Source: Symsagittifera roscoffensis
Taxonomy: Eukaryota; Xenacoelomorpha; Acoela; Convolutidae
DNA length: 64,000 bases
Reading direction: 5' to 3'
Assembly (NCBI RefSeq): GCF_963678635.1
Contig: NC_087067.1
Span: 45,892,515-45,956,514, forward strand
Every line of letters starts with the position of its first letter. The first letter of the stretch is position 1. Position numbers and translations under genes: made by a program. Shown here piece after piece: positions 1-11,905 of this stretch. The notes under the pieces are model-generated. The model did not search any database and was not told the DNA's origin. It saw only the letters and a list, made by a program, of their open reading frames with translations.

Positions 1-777
1 ATTAGCAAGTTCATAGTAGGAATTTTAGTAAAATAGGAAAAAAGAAGGTTAAGCAAGGAATCCTGCAGTGTTATTTCTCGGTTGAGCCTAAAAAACTTAA
101 TCCAAAAATTGGCACCGTAGTTTTTTTGTAAATTACTAGGTCGTAGCATCTCAACCACAGGAGATCCCCAGCACATTTGTTTTTTTGGTTGAGCCCCTTA
201 TCTCAGGTTTGGCGGTGTTGCATTTTGAGAAAATTAAATTAATCTTTAAAAAAATTGGTCGAAACTTCACCCCACAGAAATTTTCGAAGGCCGTAGAACG
301 TCGGTAAAAGGAAAAAAAAGACTAACTGAACATGCAGCCACACAAAAGATTAGCCGGTAATTTTTGGTACTGTTTTTTTTGAAAATCAAGAAAGTAGGTC
401 TCGGAAAAAATCATAAAAGTCAAACCATGCATTTTTAACAGACTTGTTTTCATCAATCAAGAGCTAGAAACTAATGAACGAGATACAAAAACATTATGAT
501 ATGTAGCAAAAGTAGAGCAGGCAAAATTCTGCAAAAGTTTCACTAAATATATTATCACTTTTATGTGCGACTCAGGTTGGAATCCAGGATAAAATTCATC
601 TTCTACATTTTGTGTGTTCAAAAAGTTTTAGACAAAATTAACTCAAATATGAAAAAAATTTGATGTTGGGACATTAAATATCATTTAATAGTTTAGGATA
701 CCAAATTACTGAGTTTAACCTATGAGGTAAAGCAAAATAAATTAACCTATTTTACTTGATTAAAATCGAAGGTTCAC
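1..777. other. left edge, channel-gene intron, no exon seen
   Basis: A/T-rich sequence downstream of the last visible channel-gene exon. That exon (778-921, minus) ends in a clear donor, so this stretch should be intron. I looked on the minus strand for a TM4-like hydrophobic exon and found none, so the last exon(s) should lie beyond the left edge. No repeat or RNA gene is evident. Confidence 0.5.
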
Positions 778-3700
778 CTGTATTGAAATTTGTTTCACCC
801 CATTTTTGGATCTCCTGGGATAATTCATTCGCTTCCACATTTCTTGCATTTCGGGATTAGATTCCAAAAATTTTCTGTACTCGGCCTCTTGCTCCATAAA
901 ACTATCAGTTTCCTTCTTATTCTGTAAATAACAAAAGATAGTAAACTTTTTTACGGTAATCTTTTTTCAAGGTCGCTTTCTAACCTTCATTTCAAGTACA
1001 CTTAAAGGCGGGGTATGGAGAGTTAACAAGGTTCGAAATTTTTATATGCTTAACGGATCAATTCACTCTTTATAGGGAGCAGATTCGTTAAAAGGTACCA
1101 TAGGGGGGGAATAATTAACAAGATCCCTGAAAACCACTGAAGCCGCTAAAACTTTCCTGAAAACCGCTCAAATCTTGAACAATCCATGCGCAGAATCTCA
1201 GAACCCGGAAACACAAGTTAATTATACGACCATTGGAAGAGTTCGTTGCTGACATCTAAATGTACTCTCTTAAAAAGATCACGTGTTCTTTCATGTGCAT
1301 TGCTGATTTGTTTTAAATTTCAAGTGAAAGCACATGAAAGCAAGGTAGCCGGTTGCTGTGCAAGTAGCACAGAATAATCCGACCACATTCTCAAAAAAAC
1401 AATACTGTCATGATGTAACCATATGAACTCGTAGAAATTTAGTGAATTAGGCATAAACTGCTCCAAAATTGTCGTGAAAAATTAAATTAAGGAAAAACAT
1501 TTTCGAAATTTTTTTTTCAATTTTTGTGCACTAATTTTTGATTATTTTTGAAATTTTTTTTGCCAGAGAAGAGCTGAAAGCAGCTTACAAAACTAGTTTT
1601 CTTCTTAGCAAAATTAAATTGTTTTGCTTACATTGCTAATTTTTATATATAACAAGCGTGAAATAGACAAAAAATCAAAAATTTCTAACCGTAGGTTTTT
1701 CTCAACACCAGCAAAACTTTGTACAAACTTTTTACTGTCGTTCGAAACTCGAGTTAAAGGGCTCTATTATTATATACCACTCGTCCCAGCCCATGATTGT
1801 TTTTAATACCTGATTTTGCCCGAAAAACAAAATGAAAAAACTAAAACACACCGAATACAAAGGTCCCCATTTTCCATGGTCGGAACAAAAATGAGATTTT
1901 TTATGTGATAGAACATAGACAGACCTTCTGATAAACGTAAATTGTGAATGAGATGTTGAAGAGGATCTGGATGGTGCCATGGGCAGAGACACAGATCACG
2001 TCCAGCATGTTGGACAGAGCAGTCAGCTCACATTTGTTCGTTGGACTCGTGAACTAAATCGTGAACTAAATCGTGATCTTAATCAAAAACTAAATCGTGA
2101 AATCAATCGTGAACGCAATCGTGAACTTAATAGTGATTTTAATCGTGCACACAATCGTGAACTAAATCGTGAACTAAATTATGAAATAAATCGTGAACTC
2201 AATCGTGAACTAAATCGTGATTTTAATCGTGAACTCAGTCGTGAACTAAATTGTGAACTAAATCGTGAACTTAATCGTGAACTCAATCGTGATTTTAATC
2301 GTGAACCAATCGTGAACTTAATCTTTAACTAAATCGTGATTTTAATCGTGAACTCAGTCGTGAACTAAATCGTGAACTAAATTGTGAACTAAATCGTGAA
2401 CTTAATCGTGAACTTAATCGTGCACTCAATCGTGAACTCAATCTTGAACTAAATCAGGATTTTAATCGTGAATTCAGTCGTGAACTAAATCGTGAACCAA
2501 TCGAGAACTCAATCGTGAACTTAATCTTGAACTTAATCGTGAACTGAATTGTGAACTTAATCGTGAACTCAATCGTGAACTTAATCGTGATCTTAATCAA
2601 AAACTAAATCGTGAAATCAATCGTGAACTCAATCGTGATTTTAATCGTGCACTCAATCGTGAACTAAATCGTGAATTAAATTATGAAATAAATCGTGAAC
2701 TCAATCGTGAACTAAATCGTGATTTTAATCGTGAACTCAGTCGTGAACTAAATTGTGAACTAAATCGTGAACTTAATCGTGAACTCAATCGTGATTTTAA
2801 TCGTGAACCAATCGTGAACTTAATCTTGAACTAAATCGTGATTTTAATCGTGAACTCAGTCGTGAACTAAATCGTGAACTAAATTGTGAACTAAATCGTG
2901 AACTTAATCGTGAACTTAATCGTGCACTCAATCGTGAACTCAATCTTGAACTAAATCAGGATTTTAATCGTGAATTCAGTCGTGAACTAAATCGTGAACT
3001 AAAATGTGAACTAAATCGTGAACTTAATTGTGAACTTAATCGTGAACTCAATCGTGAACCAATCGTGAACCCAATCGTGATTTTAATCGTGAACCAATCG
3101 TGAACTCAATCGTGAACTTAATCTTGAACTTAATCGTGAACCTAATTGTGAACTTAATCGTGAACTCAATCGTGAACTTAGTCGTGAACTTAATAGTGAA
3201 ATGTTTTGCCCATATACGGATTTGGGCAAAAATTTACAGAAAAGACTATTTACGATTCCTGGAATTGCCAAAGCGTGGTCATGTATTTTCAATTGTTTGA
3301 ATCCGTTTTCAAGTAGAATTAACGGCATGGGAGTTTAACTGGCTGAAGCAAAAGGAAGAGAAAAAATATATTCCAAAGCAAGCATTTTCATTTTTCAGTA
3401 CCTTTTTAATGAATTGTCAGTTTTTACAAATCGGTTCTTTAATAGAGATTGAGATGGTTATGCAAGCAATATGCCTGAAAAACTAAAGGCCCAAGGACTA
3501 TTTTAAAATTATATTTTCACTTCCTTAGTTTCTTGCACAGTGATAGGAAATCAAATAGGAGTGATTAAGTAGAAAATGTACAACTCACATTTTTCAATTT
3601 TCCTCACTTTTTAAGTAAAAAGAAGTACAAAAAATGAAGTGTACCTGGAATCTGTGCAGGCATTTCTGGAAGGGCTCCTCAAGGTCAATCTGGTCTGCGT

Positions 3701-6700
3701 ACCATCGCCACACCCAATGCAGAACTGCAAACGTCACTGCCAAATTAGTCATCATGAAAATTTGGAAAAGCACGTAGATGTCCTGAAACATAATTAGTCG
3801 GTAATAAAAATCAAACTTAAAATTCTTCGTAGCCAGGTGACTGGGATCAGCAGGCGATAACTAGCAACAACCGACAACTGGCAAACGGCGACGTTAAACC
3901 GCCACTTGTTGCCACATTTATTTTATAACTTGATATTTATCACTGTAAAATATTTAGATCTAGCCAAAGATGATCCATTACTAAAACTTACGATAAGTTG
4001 TAAAGCTGAAACTATTCATAGTTTCAGCCAGGGAAAATATATTACAGATGGAAATCGTTGCTTTCTTCTCTACTCTAACGTCGCAAGAATACCAGTATAT
4101 ACTAGAGCTATTGAGACTAGGAAAAAATAAGAGTAAGATTAGGGTTGGTATTAGACTTAAAAAATGCGCGAATCTATCCGGCCGAGAGCCGAAAATGAAA
4201 TCAATCCCGGCCAAATGAGCGTGACGAACAGACGGGATATCTTAACCGATATTACTCTATTAGAAGGCCACCCCGGACCAAAACTCATTTGCTGCGAACA
4301 GTGAGGCCTAACCCACAGAGCCATATCACGCTTAGAACACTCCTTTTTTTCTAAAAGTGGCTCAGAGTGAGCAGCTCTTTTAAAACAACCGAACTAACTA
4401 AAAAGCTTCTGCGAAAAAAGCTAAAACAGATCATAACTAAAATTGAATCACAAAAATGCAGGTATATAAAAGGTGACAATTTCATCGAGTAAATGAGTAA
4501 AAGAAACGAGCAGCAAAAGGGAGGTAAAAACTCGACGACATCCCGGATATGGAATAGTCCCGCTTTGTCGGTTTAGTTGCCACACCTTAGAGTTTTGCCG
4601 TATGCAGTTTTTATTGTAGTTGTTTTCAATGTTTTCATTTACTTCTGCAAGTTACGAGTCATTTGACCTTGACTTGAAGTGTTTTCCTTTTTTTGTTTTT
4701 TTTGCCTTATTTTTTTTTTGCCTATATGATTTGTCTTATATTTGATTGGCTTACTAATTTAATTTTCAGTCGCTCGAGGGAACCATAATAGGTATACTCC
4801 GGATTGCAAAAAAAATGCTGAAAATCTCAGAATATAAAACTTAATTTAAAGTTTTTCATGACAGTATTTTCATTTTCGCTTAAGAATTTCTTTTGAATTT
4901 CCATTCAACGCCATCGAATGTGTTTTTGACGTGTTTTTTGCGAAATAGGTTATCATTCAAATCAAAATTTCCGACTTTTAAAAAAAATGAGGAAGAACTT
5001 TGTATTTGGTGTTTTCGGTTTTTTTTTTCCTGTGTTTTCCACACAAAATCGAGTATAAACATAGGAAGGAATCGTGTGATAAGCCGCAGTCACAATCATC
5101 TAAGATCTAAAGTATAGAGCCGTCATCGCAGCAAAGGTATCGATTGGAAACGAACAATAGCCAGCTCGATATCAATACTCAAACATAAGTATCCTTGTCA
5201 CTTTCGCTTCACTCAGATGAGTCAAACCCTTGTCTCACAGCTCAATTAATAAGAATGAATAGTTGAGAATGCACGCAGTCTCGCTCTAGTTTACGAAATC
5301 GACACTTCATTAACACAAATTTGCAATTTCAATACAACTTTTTCGGATTCACAACAATCTCTATGCCTCATCATGTGTACTTCACTGACAAAAATAACCT
5401 ACAGCTCTCTCAAAGAATTTAGAAGATACTGCATTTATCTTTCACAAGAAAAACTTTGATTTAAAAAAACTCTGCTCAAACCCGGATGGGTGGAACCAGT
5501 TCAAAACAAGTTCTTATTTTATATTCTGATATTTATCTTTCTAAAAATTTTAGATCTAGCCAATCAAGATCCATTTCTAAAACTTACGATAAATTTTAAA
5601 GCTGAAAATATTCATTACTTTCCGAAATTACTCTATCGGAAGGCCAGCCCGGGCCTTAAATCACTAACTCTTTTCCTGGTTTAAGAAGGGCAACTGAGGT
5701 GAATTTACAGAACAAATCTCCAAAAACATACAACGCCTCGAGTTTTAATTTTTTTCAGAGACTCCTAAGACTTCAAAAAACATTAGTTTACGCAAAATAA
5801 ATTCATCCTTACATGCAATTTTTTGATAAAGGTTTTGCTCTTCTGGCAATTTTGAATGCTTGTTACCACAGCCCTAAGCATTAAACATATATTGGTGCCA
5901 ATACTATCAAAATTTTAGACCTGATATCGCTTAGTCCAGATCTCAGTTACCATACTAGCAGTTTTAATTAATTTATTATAACCTAAATATAACTAACTAT
6001 GAGAGTGAGGTAAGAGATAGTGGGGAGTGAGTTGGACAACATGAGTTTGTAAGTGACAGCTGTCAGCACCAGAGTCAGCGCCCCGCCCAATCTGAACTGC
6101 ACGTTCTCTGGCTTGTTCGCAAAGTTCCCATAAGACATGATTGAGAAGAAGACCATAACTAGAACAAAGTCGAATTCTTAAAAATATCAGAAATAATCAT
6201 GATGGGAAACCATACAAAATCTCTTATGATACTTTTTGCAGAAAAACTGATAGTTTTGCAGATTAGTCTATTGGTAAACTCTCGGATAGGATTGTAGCTG
6301 TCAATTTTCTTAACGTATAATTTAAAGCGTAATTTTTATGATTGACTGATGTTGGCGCCGCTAATGAATGTTATTTGCTATTCAGATCATTTATTCATGA
6401 AGGGTATGTATGACGAACTGTCAACTCCTTTACGGAAAAGCTTTGATTTGACCTTAATAGCTGTGCCCTTTTTATTGCAATGTTAAAGGTTTATGGGATG
6501 TTTTTTGAATGACCAAATTGTGAAGAGAGGATAAGGTGTGAATAAACAGGAGGTACCTAGGAAGCAGTTGTATATGAAGTAGTTGAACTTCCTTTGGACG
6601 TTGGTCCTGATGATCAGGATCTGGTTGTCTTCTGGGTGTGACATGGAAGAGGCATCCGTCTCATCGTCCTCGTTGTTCTCGCCAGACTATTAGCAACATC

Positions 6701-9357
6701 GAAAAAAACGCCTACGTGTAATTAAAGTAGAGGTAAAAATTGGAAACTATATCTGAAAATTTTGAAAATGCAAAAATGCTCTCCAAAAAATTTCTGAAAG
6801 TTTTGTTCTTTCATACTTTGTTCATCATGCTTAATTTATAACGTAGTAAATTCTCAGGTAATTCTAACTGTTATTCTATGATTTTGAAATGTGAAAAGGT
6901 TGTTGGCGTTTTCGACAAAATTATCCAGGCTAAACAACTTAAGAAATCCAAGCGTAATTACTCTTATCGCCTTTTGTCATAGTAGTACCCCGGGTTGACC
7001 TCCATACGCCGAAAATGTTTATCGTACAATTCCATATAACAAAAATTCTTATCATACAATTCCATACATCAGGTCTATGGAGAAAATGATTATCATGCAA
7101 TTTTTATACATTTTCAAAAAACAATTGAAAAAAAATTTAAATAATTTCTGCAGCTTTTTGAGCACTGTTGATCAGGCTGCTGATGGAAATAAGTCATGAA
7201 AACAAAGAAAATACACCGTGAGGGAGCCGAGTAAAGGTTTCGGAATACTAGCACATACCGCTACAATTCTGCGCAGAACCCACTCTTGGTCGTCTTGGAA
7301 TGTGGTGCTGTCGTCGAGTAGTCCCGCGGGACAGTTGGGCTCGGGAACAAACAGGCGGAAGGAAGTCTGGGAGGCGTGGTCCAGCGAGATGCGCAGACAG
7401 ATATCCTAATTCAAAAGAAAAATTAAAAGTTCTGTTTGGAATTTTAAAGAAAAAAAGTAGCCCAGTGGCTAGATGGTTAGGTAGAACATTATCTTATCTT
7501 TCGGTTTATCATCAGTCAACTAGTTAAGTTTTTCTTACTATTTTAAATTTCATTTCATTTTTGAGTTCCTCTAGAAAGAATATTGCTATGAGCTATGGTC
7601 CAACGTGCACTTTTTTCCAGGCACTTTTAGGTGCCTCAAAGCAATGGTATTTTTTACTTGAACATCAAATGGGAAGCTCTGCAACTCCAGCCTCTCATAA
7701 AACACTCCCCTGATCACTTTGTGCATCTCGACGTATTTCACACACGTGTAGTCCGGTGCAGATGCAGGTCGCATGGAAAAAGAAGTCTTCTCGAGGGAGG
7801 AGCTCTCGAGGTTGTTCACGAGGAGTTTGGGAATGATCTTCCGAATGCCGAATCTGCCATCGTCCACCTGAAACAATCAGCAGCTTTGGTGCTTCCTATC
7901 CCTAGCTTTTTCTGAAGCTATTAAAAAACAAGGTGTCCTCGAGAGAGCTTCCAAGATAACCTTTTTGGTTTTTGGTATTACTTTAAAATATCGTTTTTTT
8001 TTCTGATTGAAAAGAATAAAAACTCTGGGTATTAAATTTCTTCTGGGTATAAGTTTTTGCTGAATGTGGTCATTCTAAGTGGCCCTCTACCATTTTCATT
8101 CCTCCAGATATTTTCTCATCCCAAACCCCCTATGTTCATGTCAGTGGTAAAGTACACATATTTTTGTTCGGCAGTTTCAGTTTGGGTGGTGATTCACCAG
8201 CGGATTGGGGGGGGGGGGGGGGGCTTACAATCATTGCTTTCAGGGATTCGAATCCCTGCCGACTCCCTGTAAATTACTGACGTCCCTTTGTACTATTTTG
8301 AGATATCCATTTTTGGGTGACTGACACTAAATTTTTTCTAAAGGCGCCTTCGGCACCAACAGATATTAACTTTAAGTCAAATTTTTCCAAAAAGTGCGGA
8401 GCGGAAAATTTGATCACAATGAGGTCTTTATAGTGATTTGGAAGAGCTCAAAAAATCAATTTGGTCGACCTAAAAAAAAGTCGACAAAATTTTAGAATTT
8501 TTTTTTTGAAAATCCGCCCGTCCTTCACCTCGAGAAAATCCTAGATCCTCCCCTGTGGAGATTACAGTAAATTACTGACGTCCAAATTGGGCTGCTCCTT
8601 GCAGACTTTGAAGAAGTCGTTGAACAGTTTGTTCTTCTCCGGAATCCATCTGGCGATCAGCTCCACCAGAGCAGAGAACCTCTGATTCTTCGTGTCGATG
8701 TCCCCTATCTTCAGAAAGTGTGCGTACACCGAGATCTCGTGGATCGACATCTTCGCATTCTGGCAACCAATTCCAGGAATGTTCAATGTAAGTGAAAAAT
8801 GGTTCCATATAAAGCTTCAAATTGGCTATATGTCCCAATGTTAGTACTTTTTTGCACATTGGTGAAAAATGGTTCCATATAAAGCTTCAAATTGGCTATA
8901 TGTCCCAATGTTAGTACTTTTTTGCACATTTTTGCACATTTGTACGTTTTTTGAGGGTGAAACACAGTTTTATGATTATGATGACAAAAAAGTTTTGTGG
9001 CCAGGGTTTTTGCAAAGAGGATATTTTACGAAGGGGATTTTTGCGAAGAGTCTATATGTTGTTTCTTGCTTCACAAATTGAGTTTCGGGTTTCTCTTGGT
9101 CTTTTATGAAGAATCAAATTTAAATTTAACAAAAAATTGCGGCCAAATAAAGCTTTTAAGCGAAAAAAGAACATACCTGGGACGGGTCAAGAATCGGAAA
9201 GTGGTCTGAATCATCGACGACATCCGACTCTGACCCTGACGAGCTGTCATCGTCACTGGCGTCATTATTCTTCCCATCGTTAGTGTCACCCCAAATGCCA
9301 CTGTCTCCTTGACCGTCTTTCGAAATGTCGGTATTTAGTTCTTCGACCACGGAAAAA
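778..9357 (-). CDS. Pentameric ligand-gated ion channel lacking the Cys-loop, partial
   Basis: Eight exons join without phase conflict, all with AG acceptors and GT donors: 9357-9177, 8759-8580, 7867-7658, 7405-7259, 6686-6557, 6158-5998, 3782-3645, 921-778. The first visible exon is acidic and Ser-rich (linker or N-terminal region). The next two give a ligand-binding domain, ending in the family signature FPFDVQ. TM1 spans the 6557/6158 junction (FNYFIYNCFL, then VMVFFSIM). TM2 is GGALTLVLTAVTYKLML, followed by NSLPTISYLTLI, the hallmark TM2-TM3 loop. TM3 starts DIYVLFQIFMM. The last visible exon is a charged intracellular loop. Of the usual cysteine pair only the C in DIC is present; the residue 14 positions earlier is Arg, so no Cys-loop disulfide can form. 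Such receptors are plasma-membrane ion channels; the ligand cannot be told. The 5' exon(s) upstream of 9357 and TM4 are missing. Confidence 0.85.
922..3644 (-). other. channel-gene intron holding a minisatellite
   Basis: This 2.7-kb intron lies between the TM3 exon and the intracellular-loop exon. It is low-complexity A/T-rich sequence apart from the 12-bp minisatellite at about 2046-3200. No coding exon is visible outside the array. Confidence 0.7.
2046..3200. repeat. 12-bp minisatellite, unit AATCGTGAACTT/A
   Basis: About 95 imperfect copies of a 12-bp unit (consensus AATCGTGAACTA or AATCGTGAACTT) run head to tail. Because 12 is divisible by 3, long stretches stay open and read as a four-residue repeat (LNRE) on one strand, which is not a gene. 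A longer period is superimposed: the variant string GATCTTAATCAAAAAC occurs at 2075 and 2589, and the variant GAACCAATCGTGAACTTAAT at about 2302 and 2806. A block of roughly 0.5 kb was therefore duplicated after the unit variants arose. The array lies inside a channel-gene intron. Confidence 0.95.
3905..4275 (+). repeat. dispersed repeat family R1, copy 1
   Basis: Shares blocks with the 5465-5690 copy (TTTAGATCTAGCCAA, AAACTTACGATAA, ATTACTCTAT followed by GAAGGCCA) and, in reverse complement, with 57930-58385 (TATCCGGCCGA, AAGAGTAAGATTAGG). The family is non-coding and looks like a short interspersed element or MITE. I could not define its ends precisely. Confidence 0.6.
5465..5690 (+). repeat. 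dispersed repeat family R1, copy 2
   Basis: Begins at AAAAAACTCTGCTC followed by AACCCGGATGGGTGGAACC; the same end is found, inverted, at 58345-58385. It then follows copy 1 through the GATCTAGCCAA block and the ATTACTCTATCGGAAGGCCA block, but lacks about 150 bases of the middle. It is an internally deleted member of the family. Confidence 0.6.
6687..7258 (-). other. channel-gene intron, nothing notable
   Basis: Intron of about 570 bases between the exon ending RRIVA and the exon that begins TM1. It holds short direct repeats of TTATCATACAATTCCATA around 7020-7080 and nothing else that I can support. The neighbouring 398-base intron (6159-6556) is likewise featureless. Confidence 0.5.
7868..8579 (-). 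other. channel-gene intron with G-tract and repeat R2
   Basis: Intron of 712 bases. It contains an uninterrupted run of about 16 G (about 8207-8223), unusual in this A/T-rich DNA. It also holds one copy of a dispersed repeat (about 8437-8560: CAATTTGGTCGAC, then CTCGAGAAAATCCTAGATCC) whose inverted partner is at 29685-29780. Confidence 0.6.
8437..8560 (+). repeat. dispersed repeat family R2, copy 1
   Basis: The blocks AATCAATTTGGTCGAC and CTCGAGAAAATCCTAGATCC recur in the same order, on the opposite strand, at 29685-29780. There is no coding potential. The element is probably an old non-autonomous transposon or SINE fragment. Confidence 0.6.
8792..8940. repeat. two-copy 70-bp tandem duplication
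   Basis: A 69-70 base unit starting GTGAAAAATGGTTCCATATA and ending TACTTTTTTGCACATT occurs twice in succession, apparently identical. A third partial TTTGCACATT follows. It sits in the channel-gene intron just upstream of the 8759-8580 exon. The near identity suggests a recent slippage event. Confidence 0.9.
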
Positions 9358-9639
9358 CTAAATCGAAAAAAGAAGAACCATTAGTGATTCAGTCAGTCAC
9401 GCAAAAAAAAACGGAAAACATTTACTAGAAAACGTAAAACATCGGGCAATTTTTTTCGTTCTTGGCTAAATTTTTAACATTTTTTTGGTTTTAATTATAA
9501 AAGGTTATATATTGATATTAGGCTTGGTCTCCTTTAAACATGGTCAGGTAAATAAAATAACAAAAAAACTCATAACGATATTCATTCTAGGTCATAATTT
9601 TTCCTGCCATTACCAGGTCAAACTGGATTTTGTGTATTG

Positions 9640-10095
9640 TAAGCGGATTCCGCAACAGGCCAAAAACAGAATTCATGCGGAATCCGCAACATTTCTATTT
9701 CTATCTTCGTTGCTGTTTTGGATTCCACGAGCAAATGGCTTAGACACTGTATTGCTCGAAATCGCTCCAAAAACAGGTGACTTTGCGGAATCCGCAACAA
9801 AATTTGTGGAATCCGCAACAAAATTTGTGGAATCCATCAACAAATAAAAAATATATGTGTTTTGTAAATTTAAGCTATCGTGGAATTCGTAACTGTAAAT
9901 GGAATCTGCAAATTTTAAGCAAAATCCGCATAAATCTGCGGAATCCACATGAAATTGCGGAATCCGCCTATATTTGCGGAATCCGCCTATATTTGCGGAA
10001 TCTCGAACAACTACCTATTCGCTTGTTGCGGAATCCGCAAAAAAAAACTAATGTGCCGACAAAATTTACGTAACAGGTATTTGTACGCGGAATTT
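9640..10095. repeat. cluster of the palindrome GCGGAATCCGC
   Basis: At least a dozen copies or one-mismatch variants of the 11-bp odd palindrome GCGGAATCCGC lie in about 450 bases (for example near 9643, 9677, 9785, 9957, 9974, 10027). Several are followed by AACAAAATTTGT or CTATATTT spacers that are themselves repeated. Short open frames across it exist on both strands because the motif is stop-free; I do not believe they are genes. It may be a nested family of short palindromic repeats or clustered protein-binding sites. Confidence 0.8.
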
Positions 10096-11492
10096 ACGGA
10101 AATTTTATAAGTGAGTATGTTTAAGAACATGTTTTATAACATGTTTGAAGAATTGTATCTGGAACCCAGGAACATAAAGACACAAAATTGTGCGCATATC
10201 CAGTGCACAGTTTGGCCTCATAATGACGTGTTCAAAATAGAATCATGAATAATCATTTTCCTGAGTTGAAAAAGCATTCAGGGCAGCTAACCAAGTGCAC
10301 TATAAGCCGACAATAAATAGAAGGACACCCGTAGAGTCAAAAACCAAAGTGTTATCAGACAAAGTTTGAAACTAAAAAACACACTAAGGCATTAGAACTT
10401 GTTCTACGCAATAACGACGCAATAGTAATGTGACTAGGCTTATACAGTTTAAGCCGAAACGTATTAGCCCCAAAAACCGCTAAAATATGGCATATTTTTT
10501 GATTGAGAAAAAACTCAAAATCTATTCAAAGTCATTTTTTTTTATTTGATTAGCACAAGTCAAGGCAATTCAAATACGTAGTAAGAATTAAGAATTGTAA
10601 GAAATAACGGTGAACTTAATCATTCGCACCAAAACAGGAATGATTTCTCATCAATTTATTTGCGAAAAACTGATAGCAATTAGAGTTTTTAAAATCAGTA
10701 TTCAAAAACCAGCAAGTCATTTTAGCACTATCTACTGCTTGTGCAATGAGCGTAAAAATTTCTTTCAAAGGTACACGCAATTTATGGTCCTTGTTAAATT
10801 TTTACGTTTAAGAAATGTAGCGATTGGCAATCATTGATTTTTTTACGCGTTTGGTATAAACAAGAAATTGATGATGGACAAATGTTATTACCACAGTTTG
10901 ATGTTGAAATCTTTCCAATAGATTTTCTCAGATTCAAAAGGCAAAAACATTTAGATCTAGATATAATTATAAAAAGTGAACTACGTTGAACGCACTTCCA
11001 TAAATATTTTTTTGGCGAAACAGAAAAAAAAAAGAAATTTTATTGTACCAACTGTTAATTTGTATATCATGTTGGACTACTGTCTTTCTGAATATGCTAT
11101 TGAAAGATTTCTGGTGATTGCTTGGATCTTTTTTTGAATCATTATTTATGCTTCAATGAAAGTAATTGTCTTATCTTCAACTAAAAATCTACAAAAAACA
11201 CTGTCTAAAATTCTAAAAAGTGTAGTCATTAAATATGCCAAAACTGCCAAGCAAACCACGAAATGAAAAAAAAACAGAAACAAGTTGAGTCGCTAGAGCA
11301 TTTTTGAGCACAATATCGATGAAACTCTGCCATTGGAACTTGTTACACATCAACGGTTGCATGAAGGTGAGAAATCAATATATGTAGAATCCAGCCATAA
11401 ACTTCATTTGCCGTCGTTTTTTGATTGTCTTGCATTGATGTGGCTGCATTTGTTTTGAATCTAAAATTTCCATGATAATTGATGGTTGGTAT
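10096..11492. other. intergenic, nothing recognised
   Basis: A/T-rich, low-complexity sequence with many short homopolymers. The missing first exon(s) of the minus-strand channel gene could lie here, but I found no convincing candidate. Confidence 0.4.
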
Positions 11493-11905
11493 TCACAAGT
11501 ACCAAAATGATAAATCAGTCTCATTTGTACCAAAATAAAAAATCAATCGCGTTAGTACCAAAAATATTCAATTGGCCTAAGACTATTAAGCCGACTACTT
11601 TGGGCTCTTGTTTTAAGGTCGCCGGTGGGTGAGCTACGCGCGCGTCGCCGCTTTGCGGCGATAACCGGCTCTAATTTTCGTATAGAGTCCTACCCTCTGT
11701 TGGCAAGCTCGCAACACGTTGGCGCGACTGCGGCGGTCATTATTCCGCTGTTTAATTTTCTTCTGTTTGAACAGTAGAAAATTAATTTAATAATTCGTTG
11801 ACTCACAATTCGACAAATCAGAAAATCGAGTTGAATAATTTTGGTACAAATGGGACCGATTTTTCATTTTGGTACAAATGAACGTTGGTACAAATGGGAC
11901 ATCAC
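11493..11905. mobile_element. fold-back/MITE-like element with GC-rich core
   Basis: The inverted arms are about 11497-11538 (GTACCAAAATGATAAATC) and 11840-11885, whose complement reads GTACCAAAATGAAAAATC; about 38 bases match with few differences. The arms carry further GGTACAAATG repeats. The core (11619-11760) is strikingly GC-rich for this window and holds a perfect hairpin CGCCGC-TTT-GCGGCG (11646-11660) nested in GCCGGT/ACCGGC arms (11621-11626 and 11664-11669). There is no coding capacity. Structure and size fit a non-autonomous fold-back DNA transposon. Confidence 0.7.

Larger units (their letters stand above)
3783..5997 (-). other. channel-gene intron with two dispersed-repeat copies
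   Basis: Intron of 2.2 kb between the TM2 and TM3 exons. It holds two copies of a dispersed repeat (3905-4275 and 5465-5690). The rest is A/T-rich with no coding signal that I can see. Confidence 0.6.

Noticed and set aside
1979-2332. A 117-codon plus-strand frame reading an LNRE repeat protein
   Set aside because: It is created by the stop-free 12-bp minisatellite, whose period is a multiple of three; it lies in an intron and has no conserved flanks.
2046-3200. CRISPR array
   Set aside because: The units are contiguous with no unique spacers, in a eukaryotic intron.
9673-10073. Frames on both strands across the GCGGAATCCGC cluster
   Set aside because: Repeats without stops give long frames on both strands; there is no family motif and no splice context.
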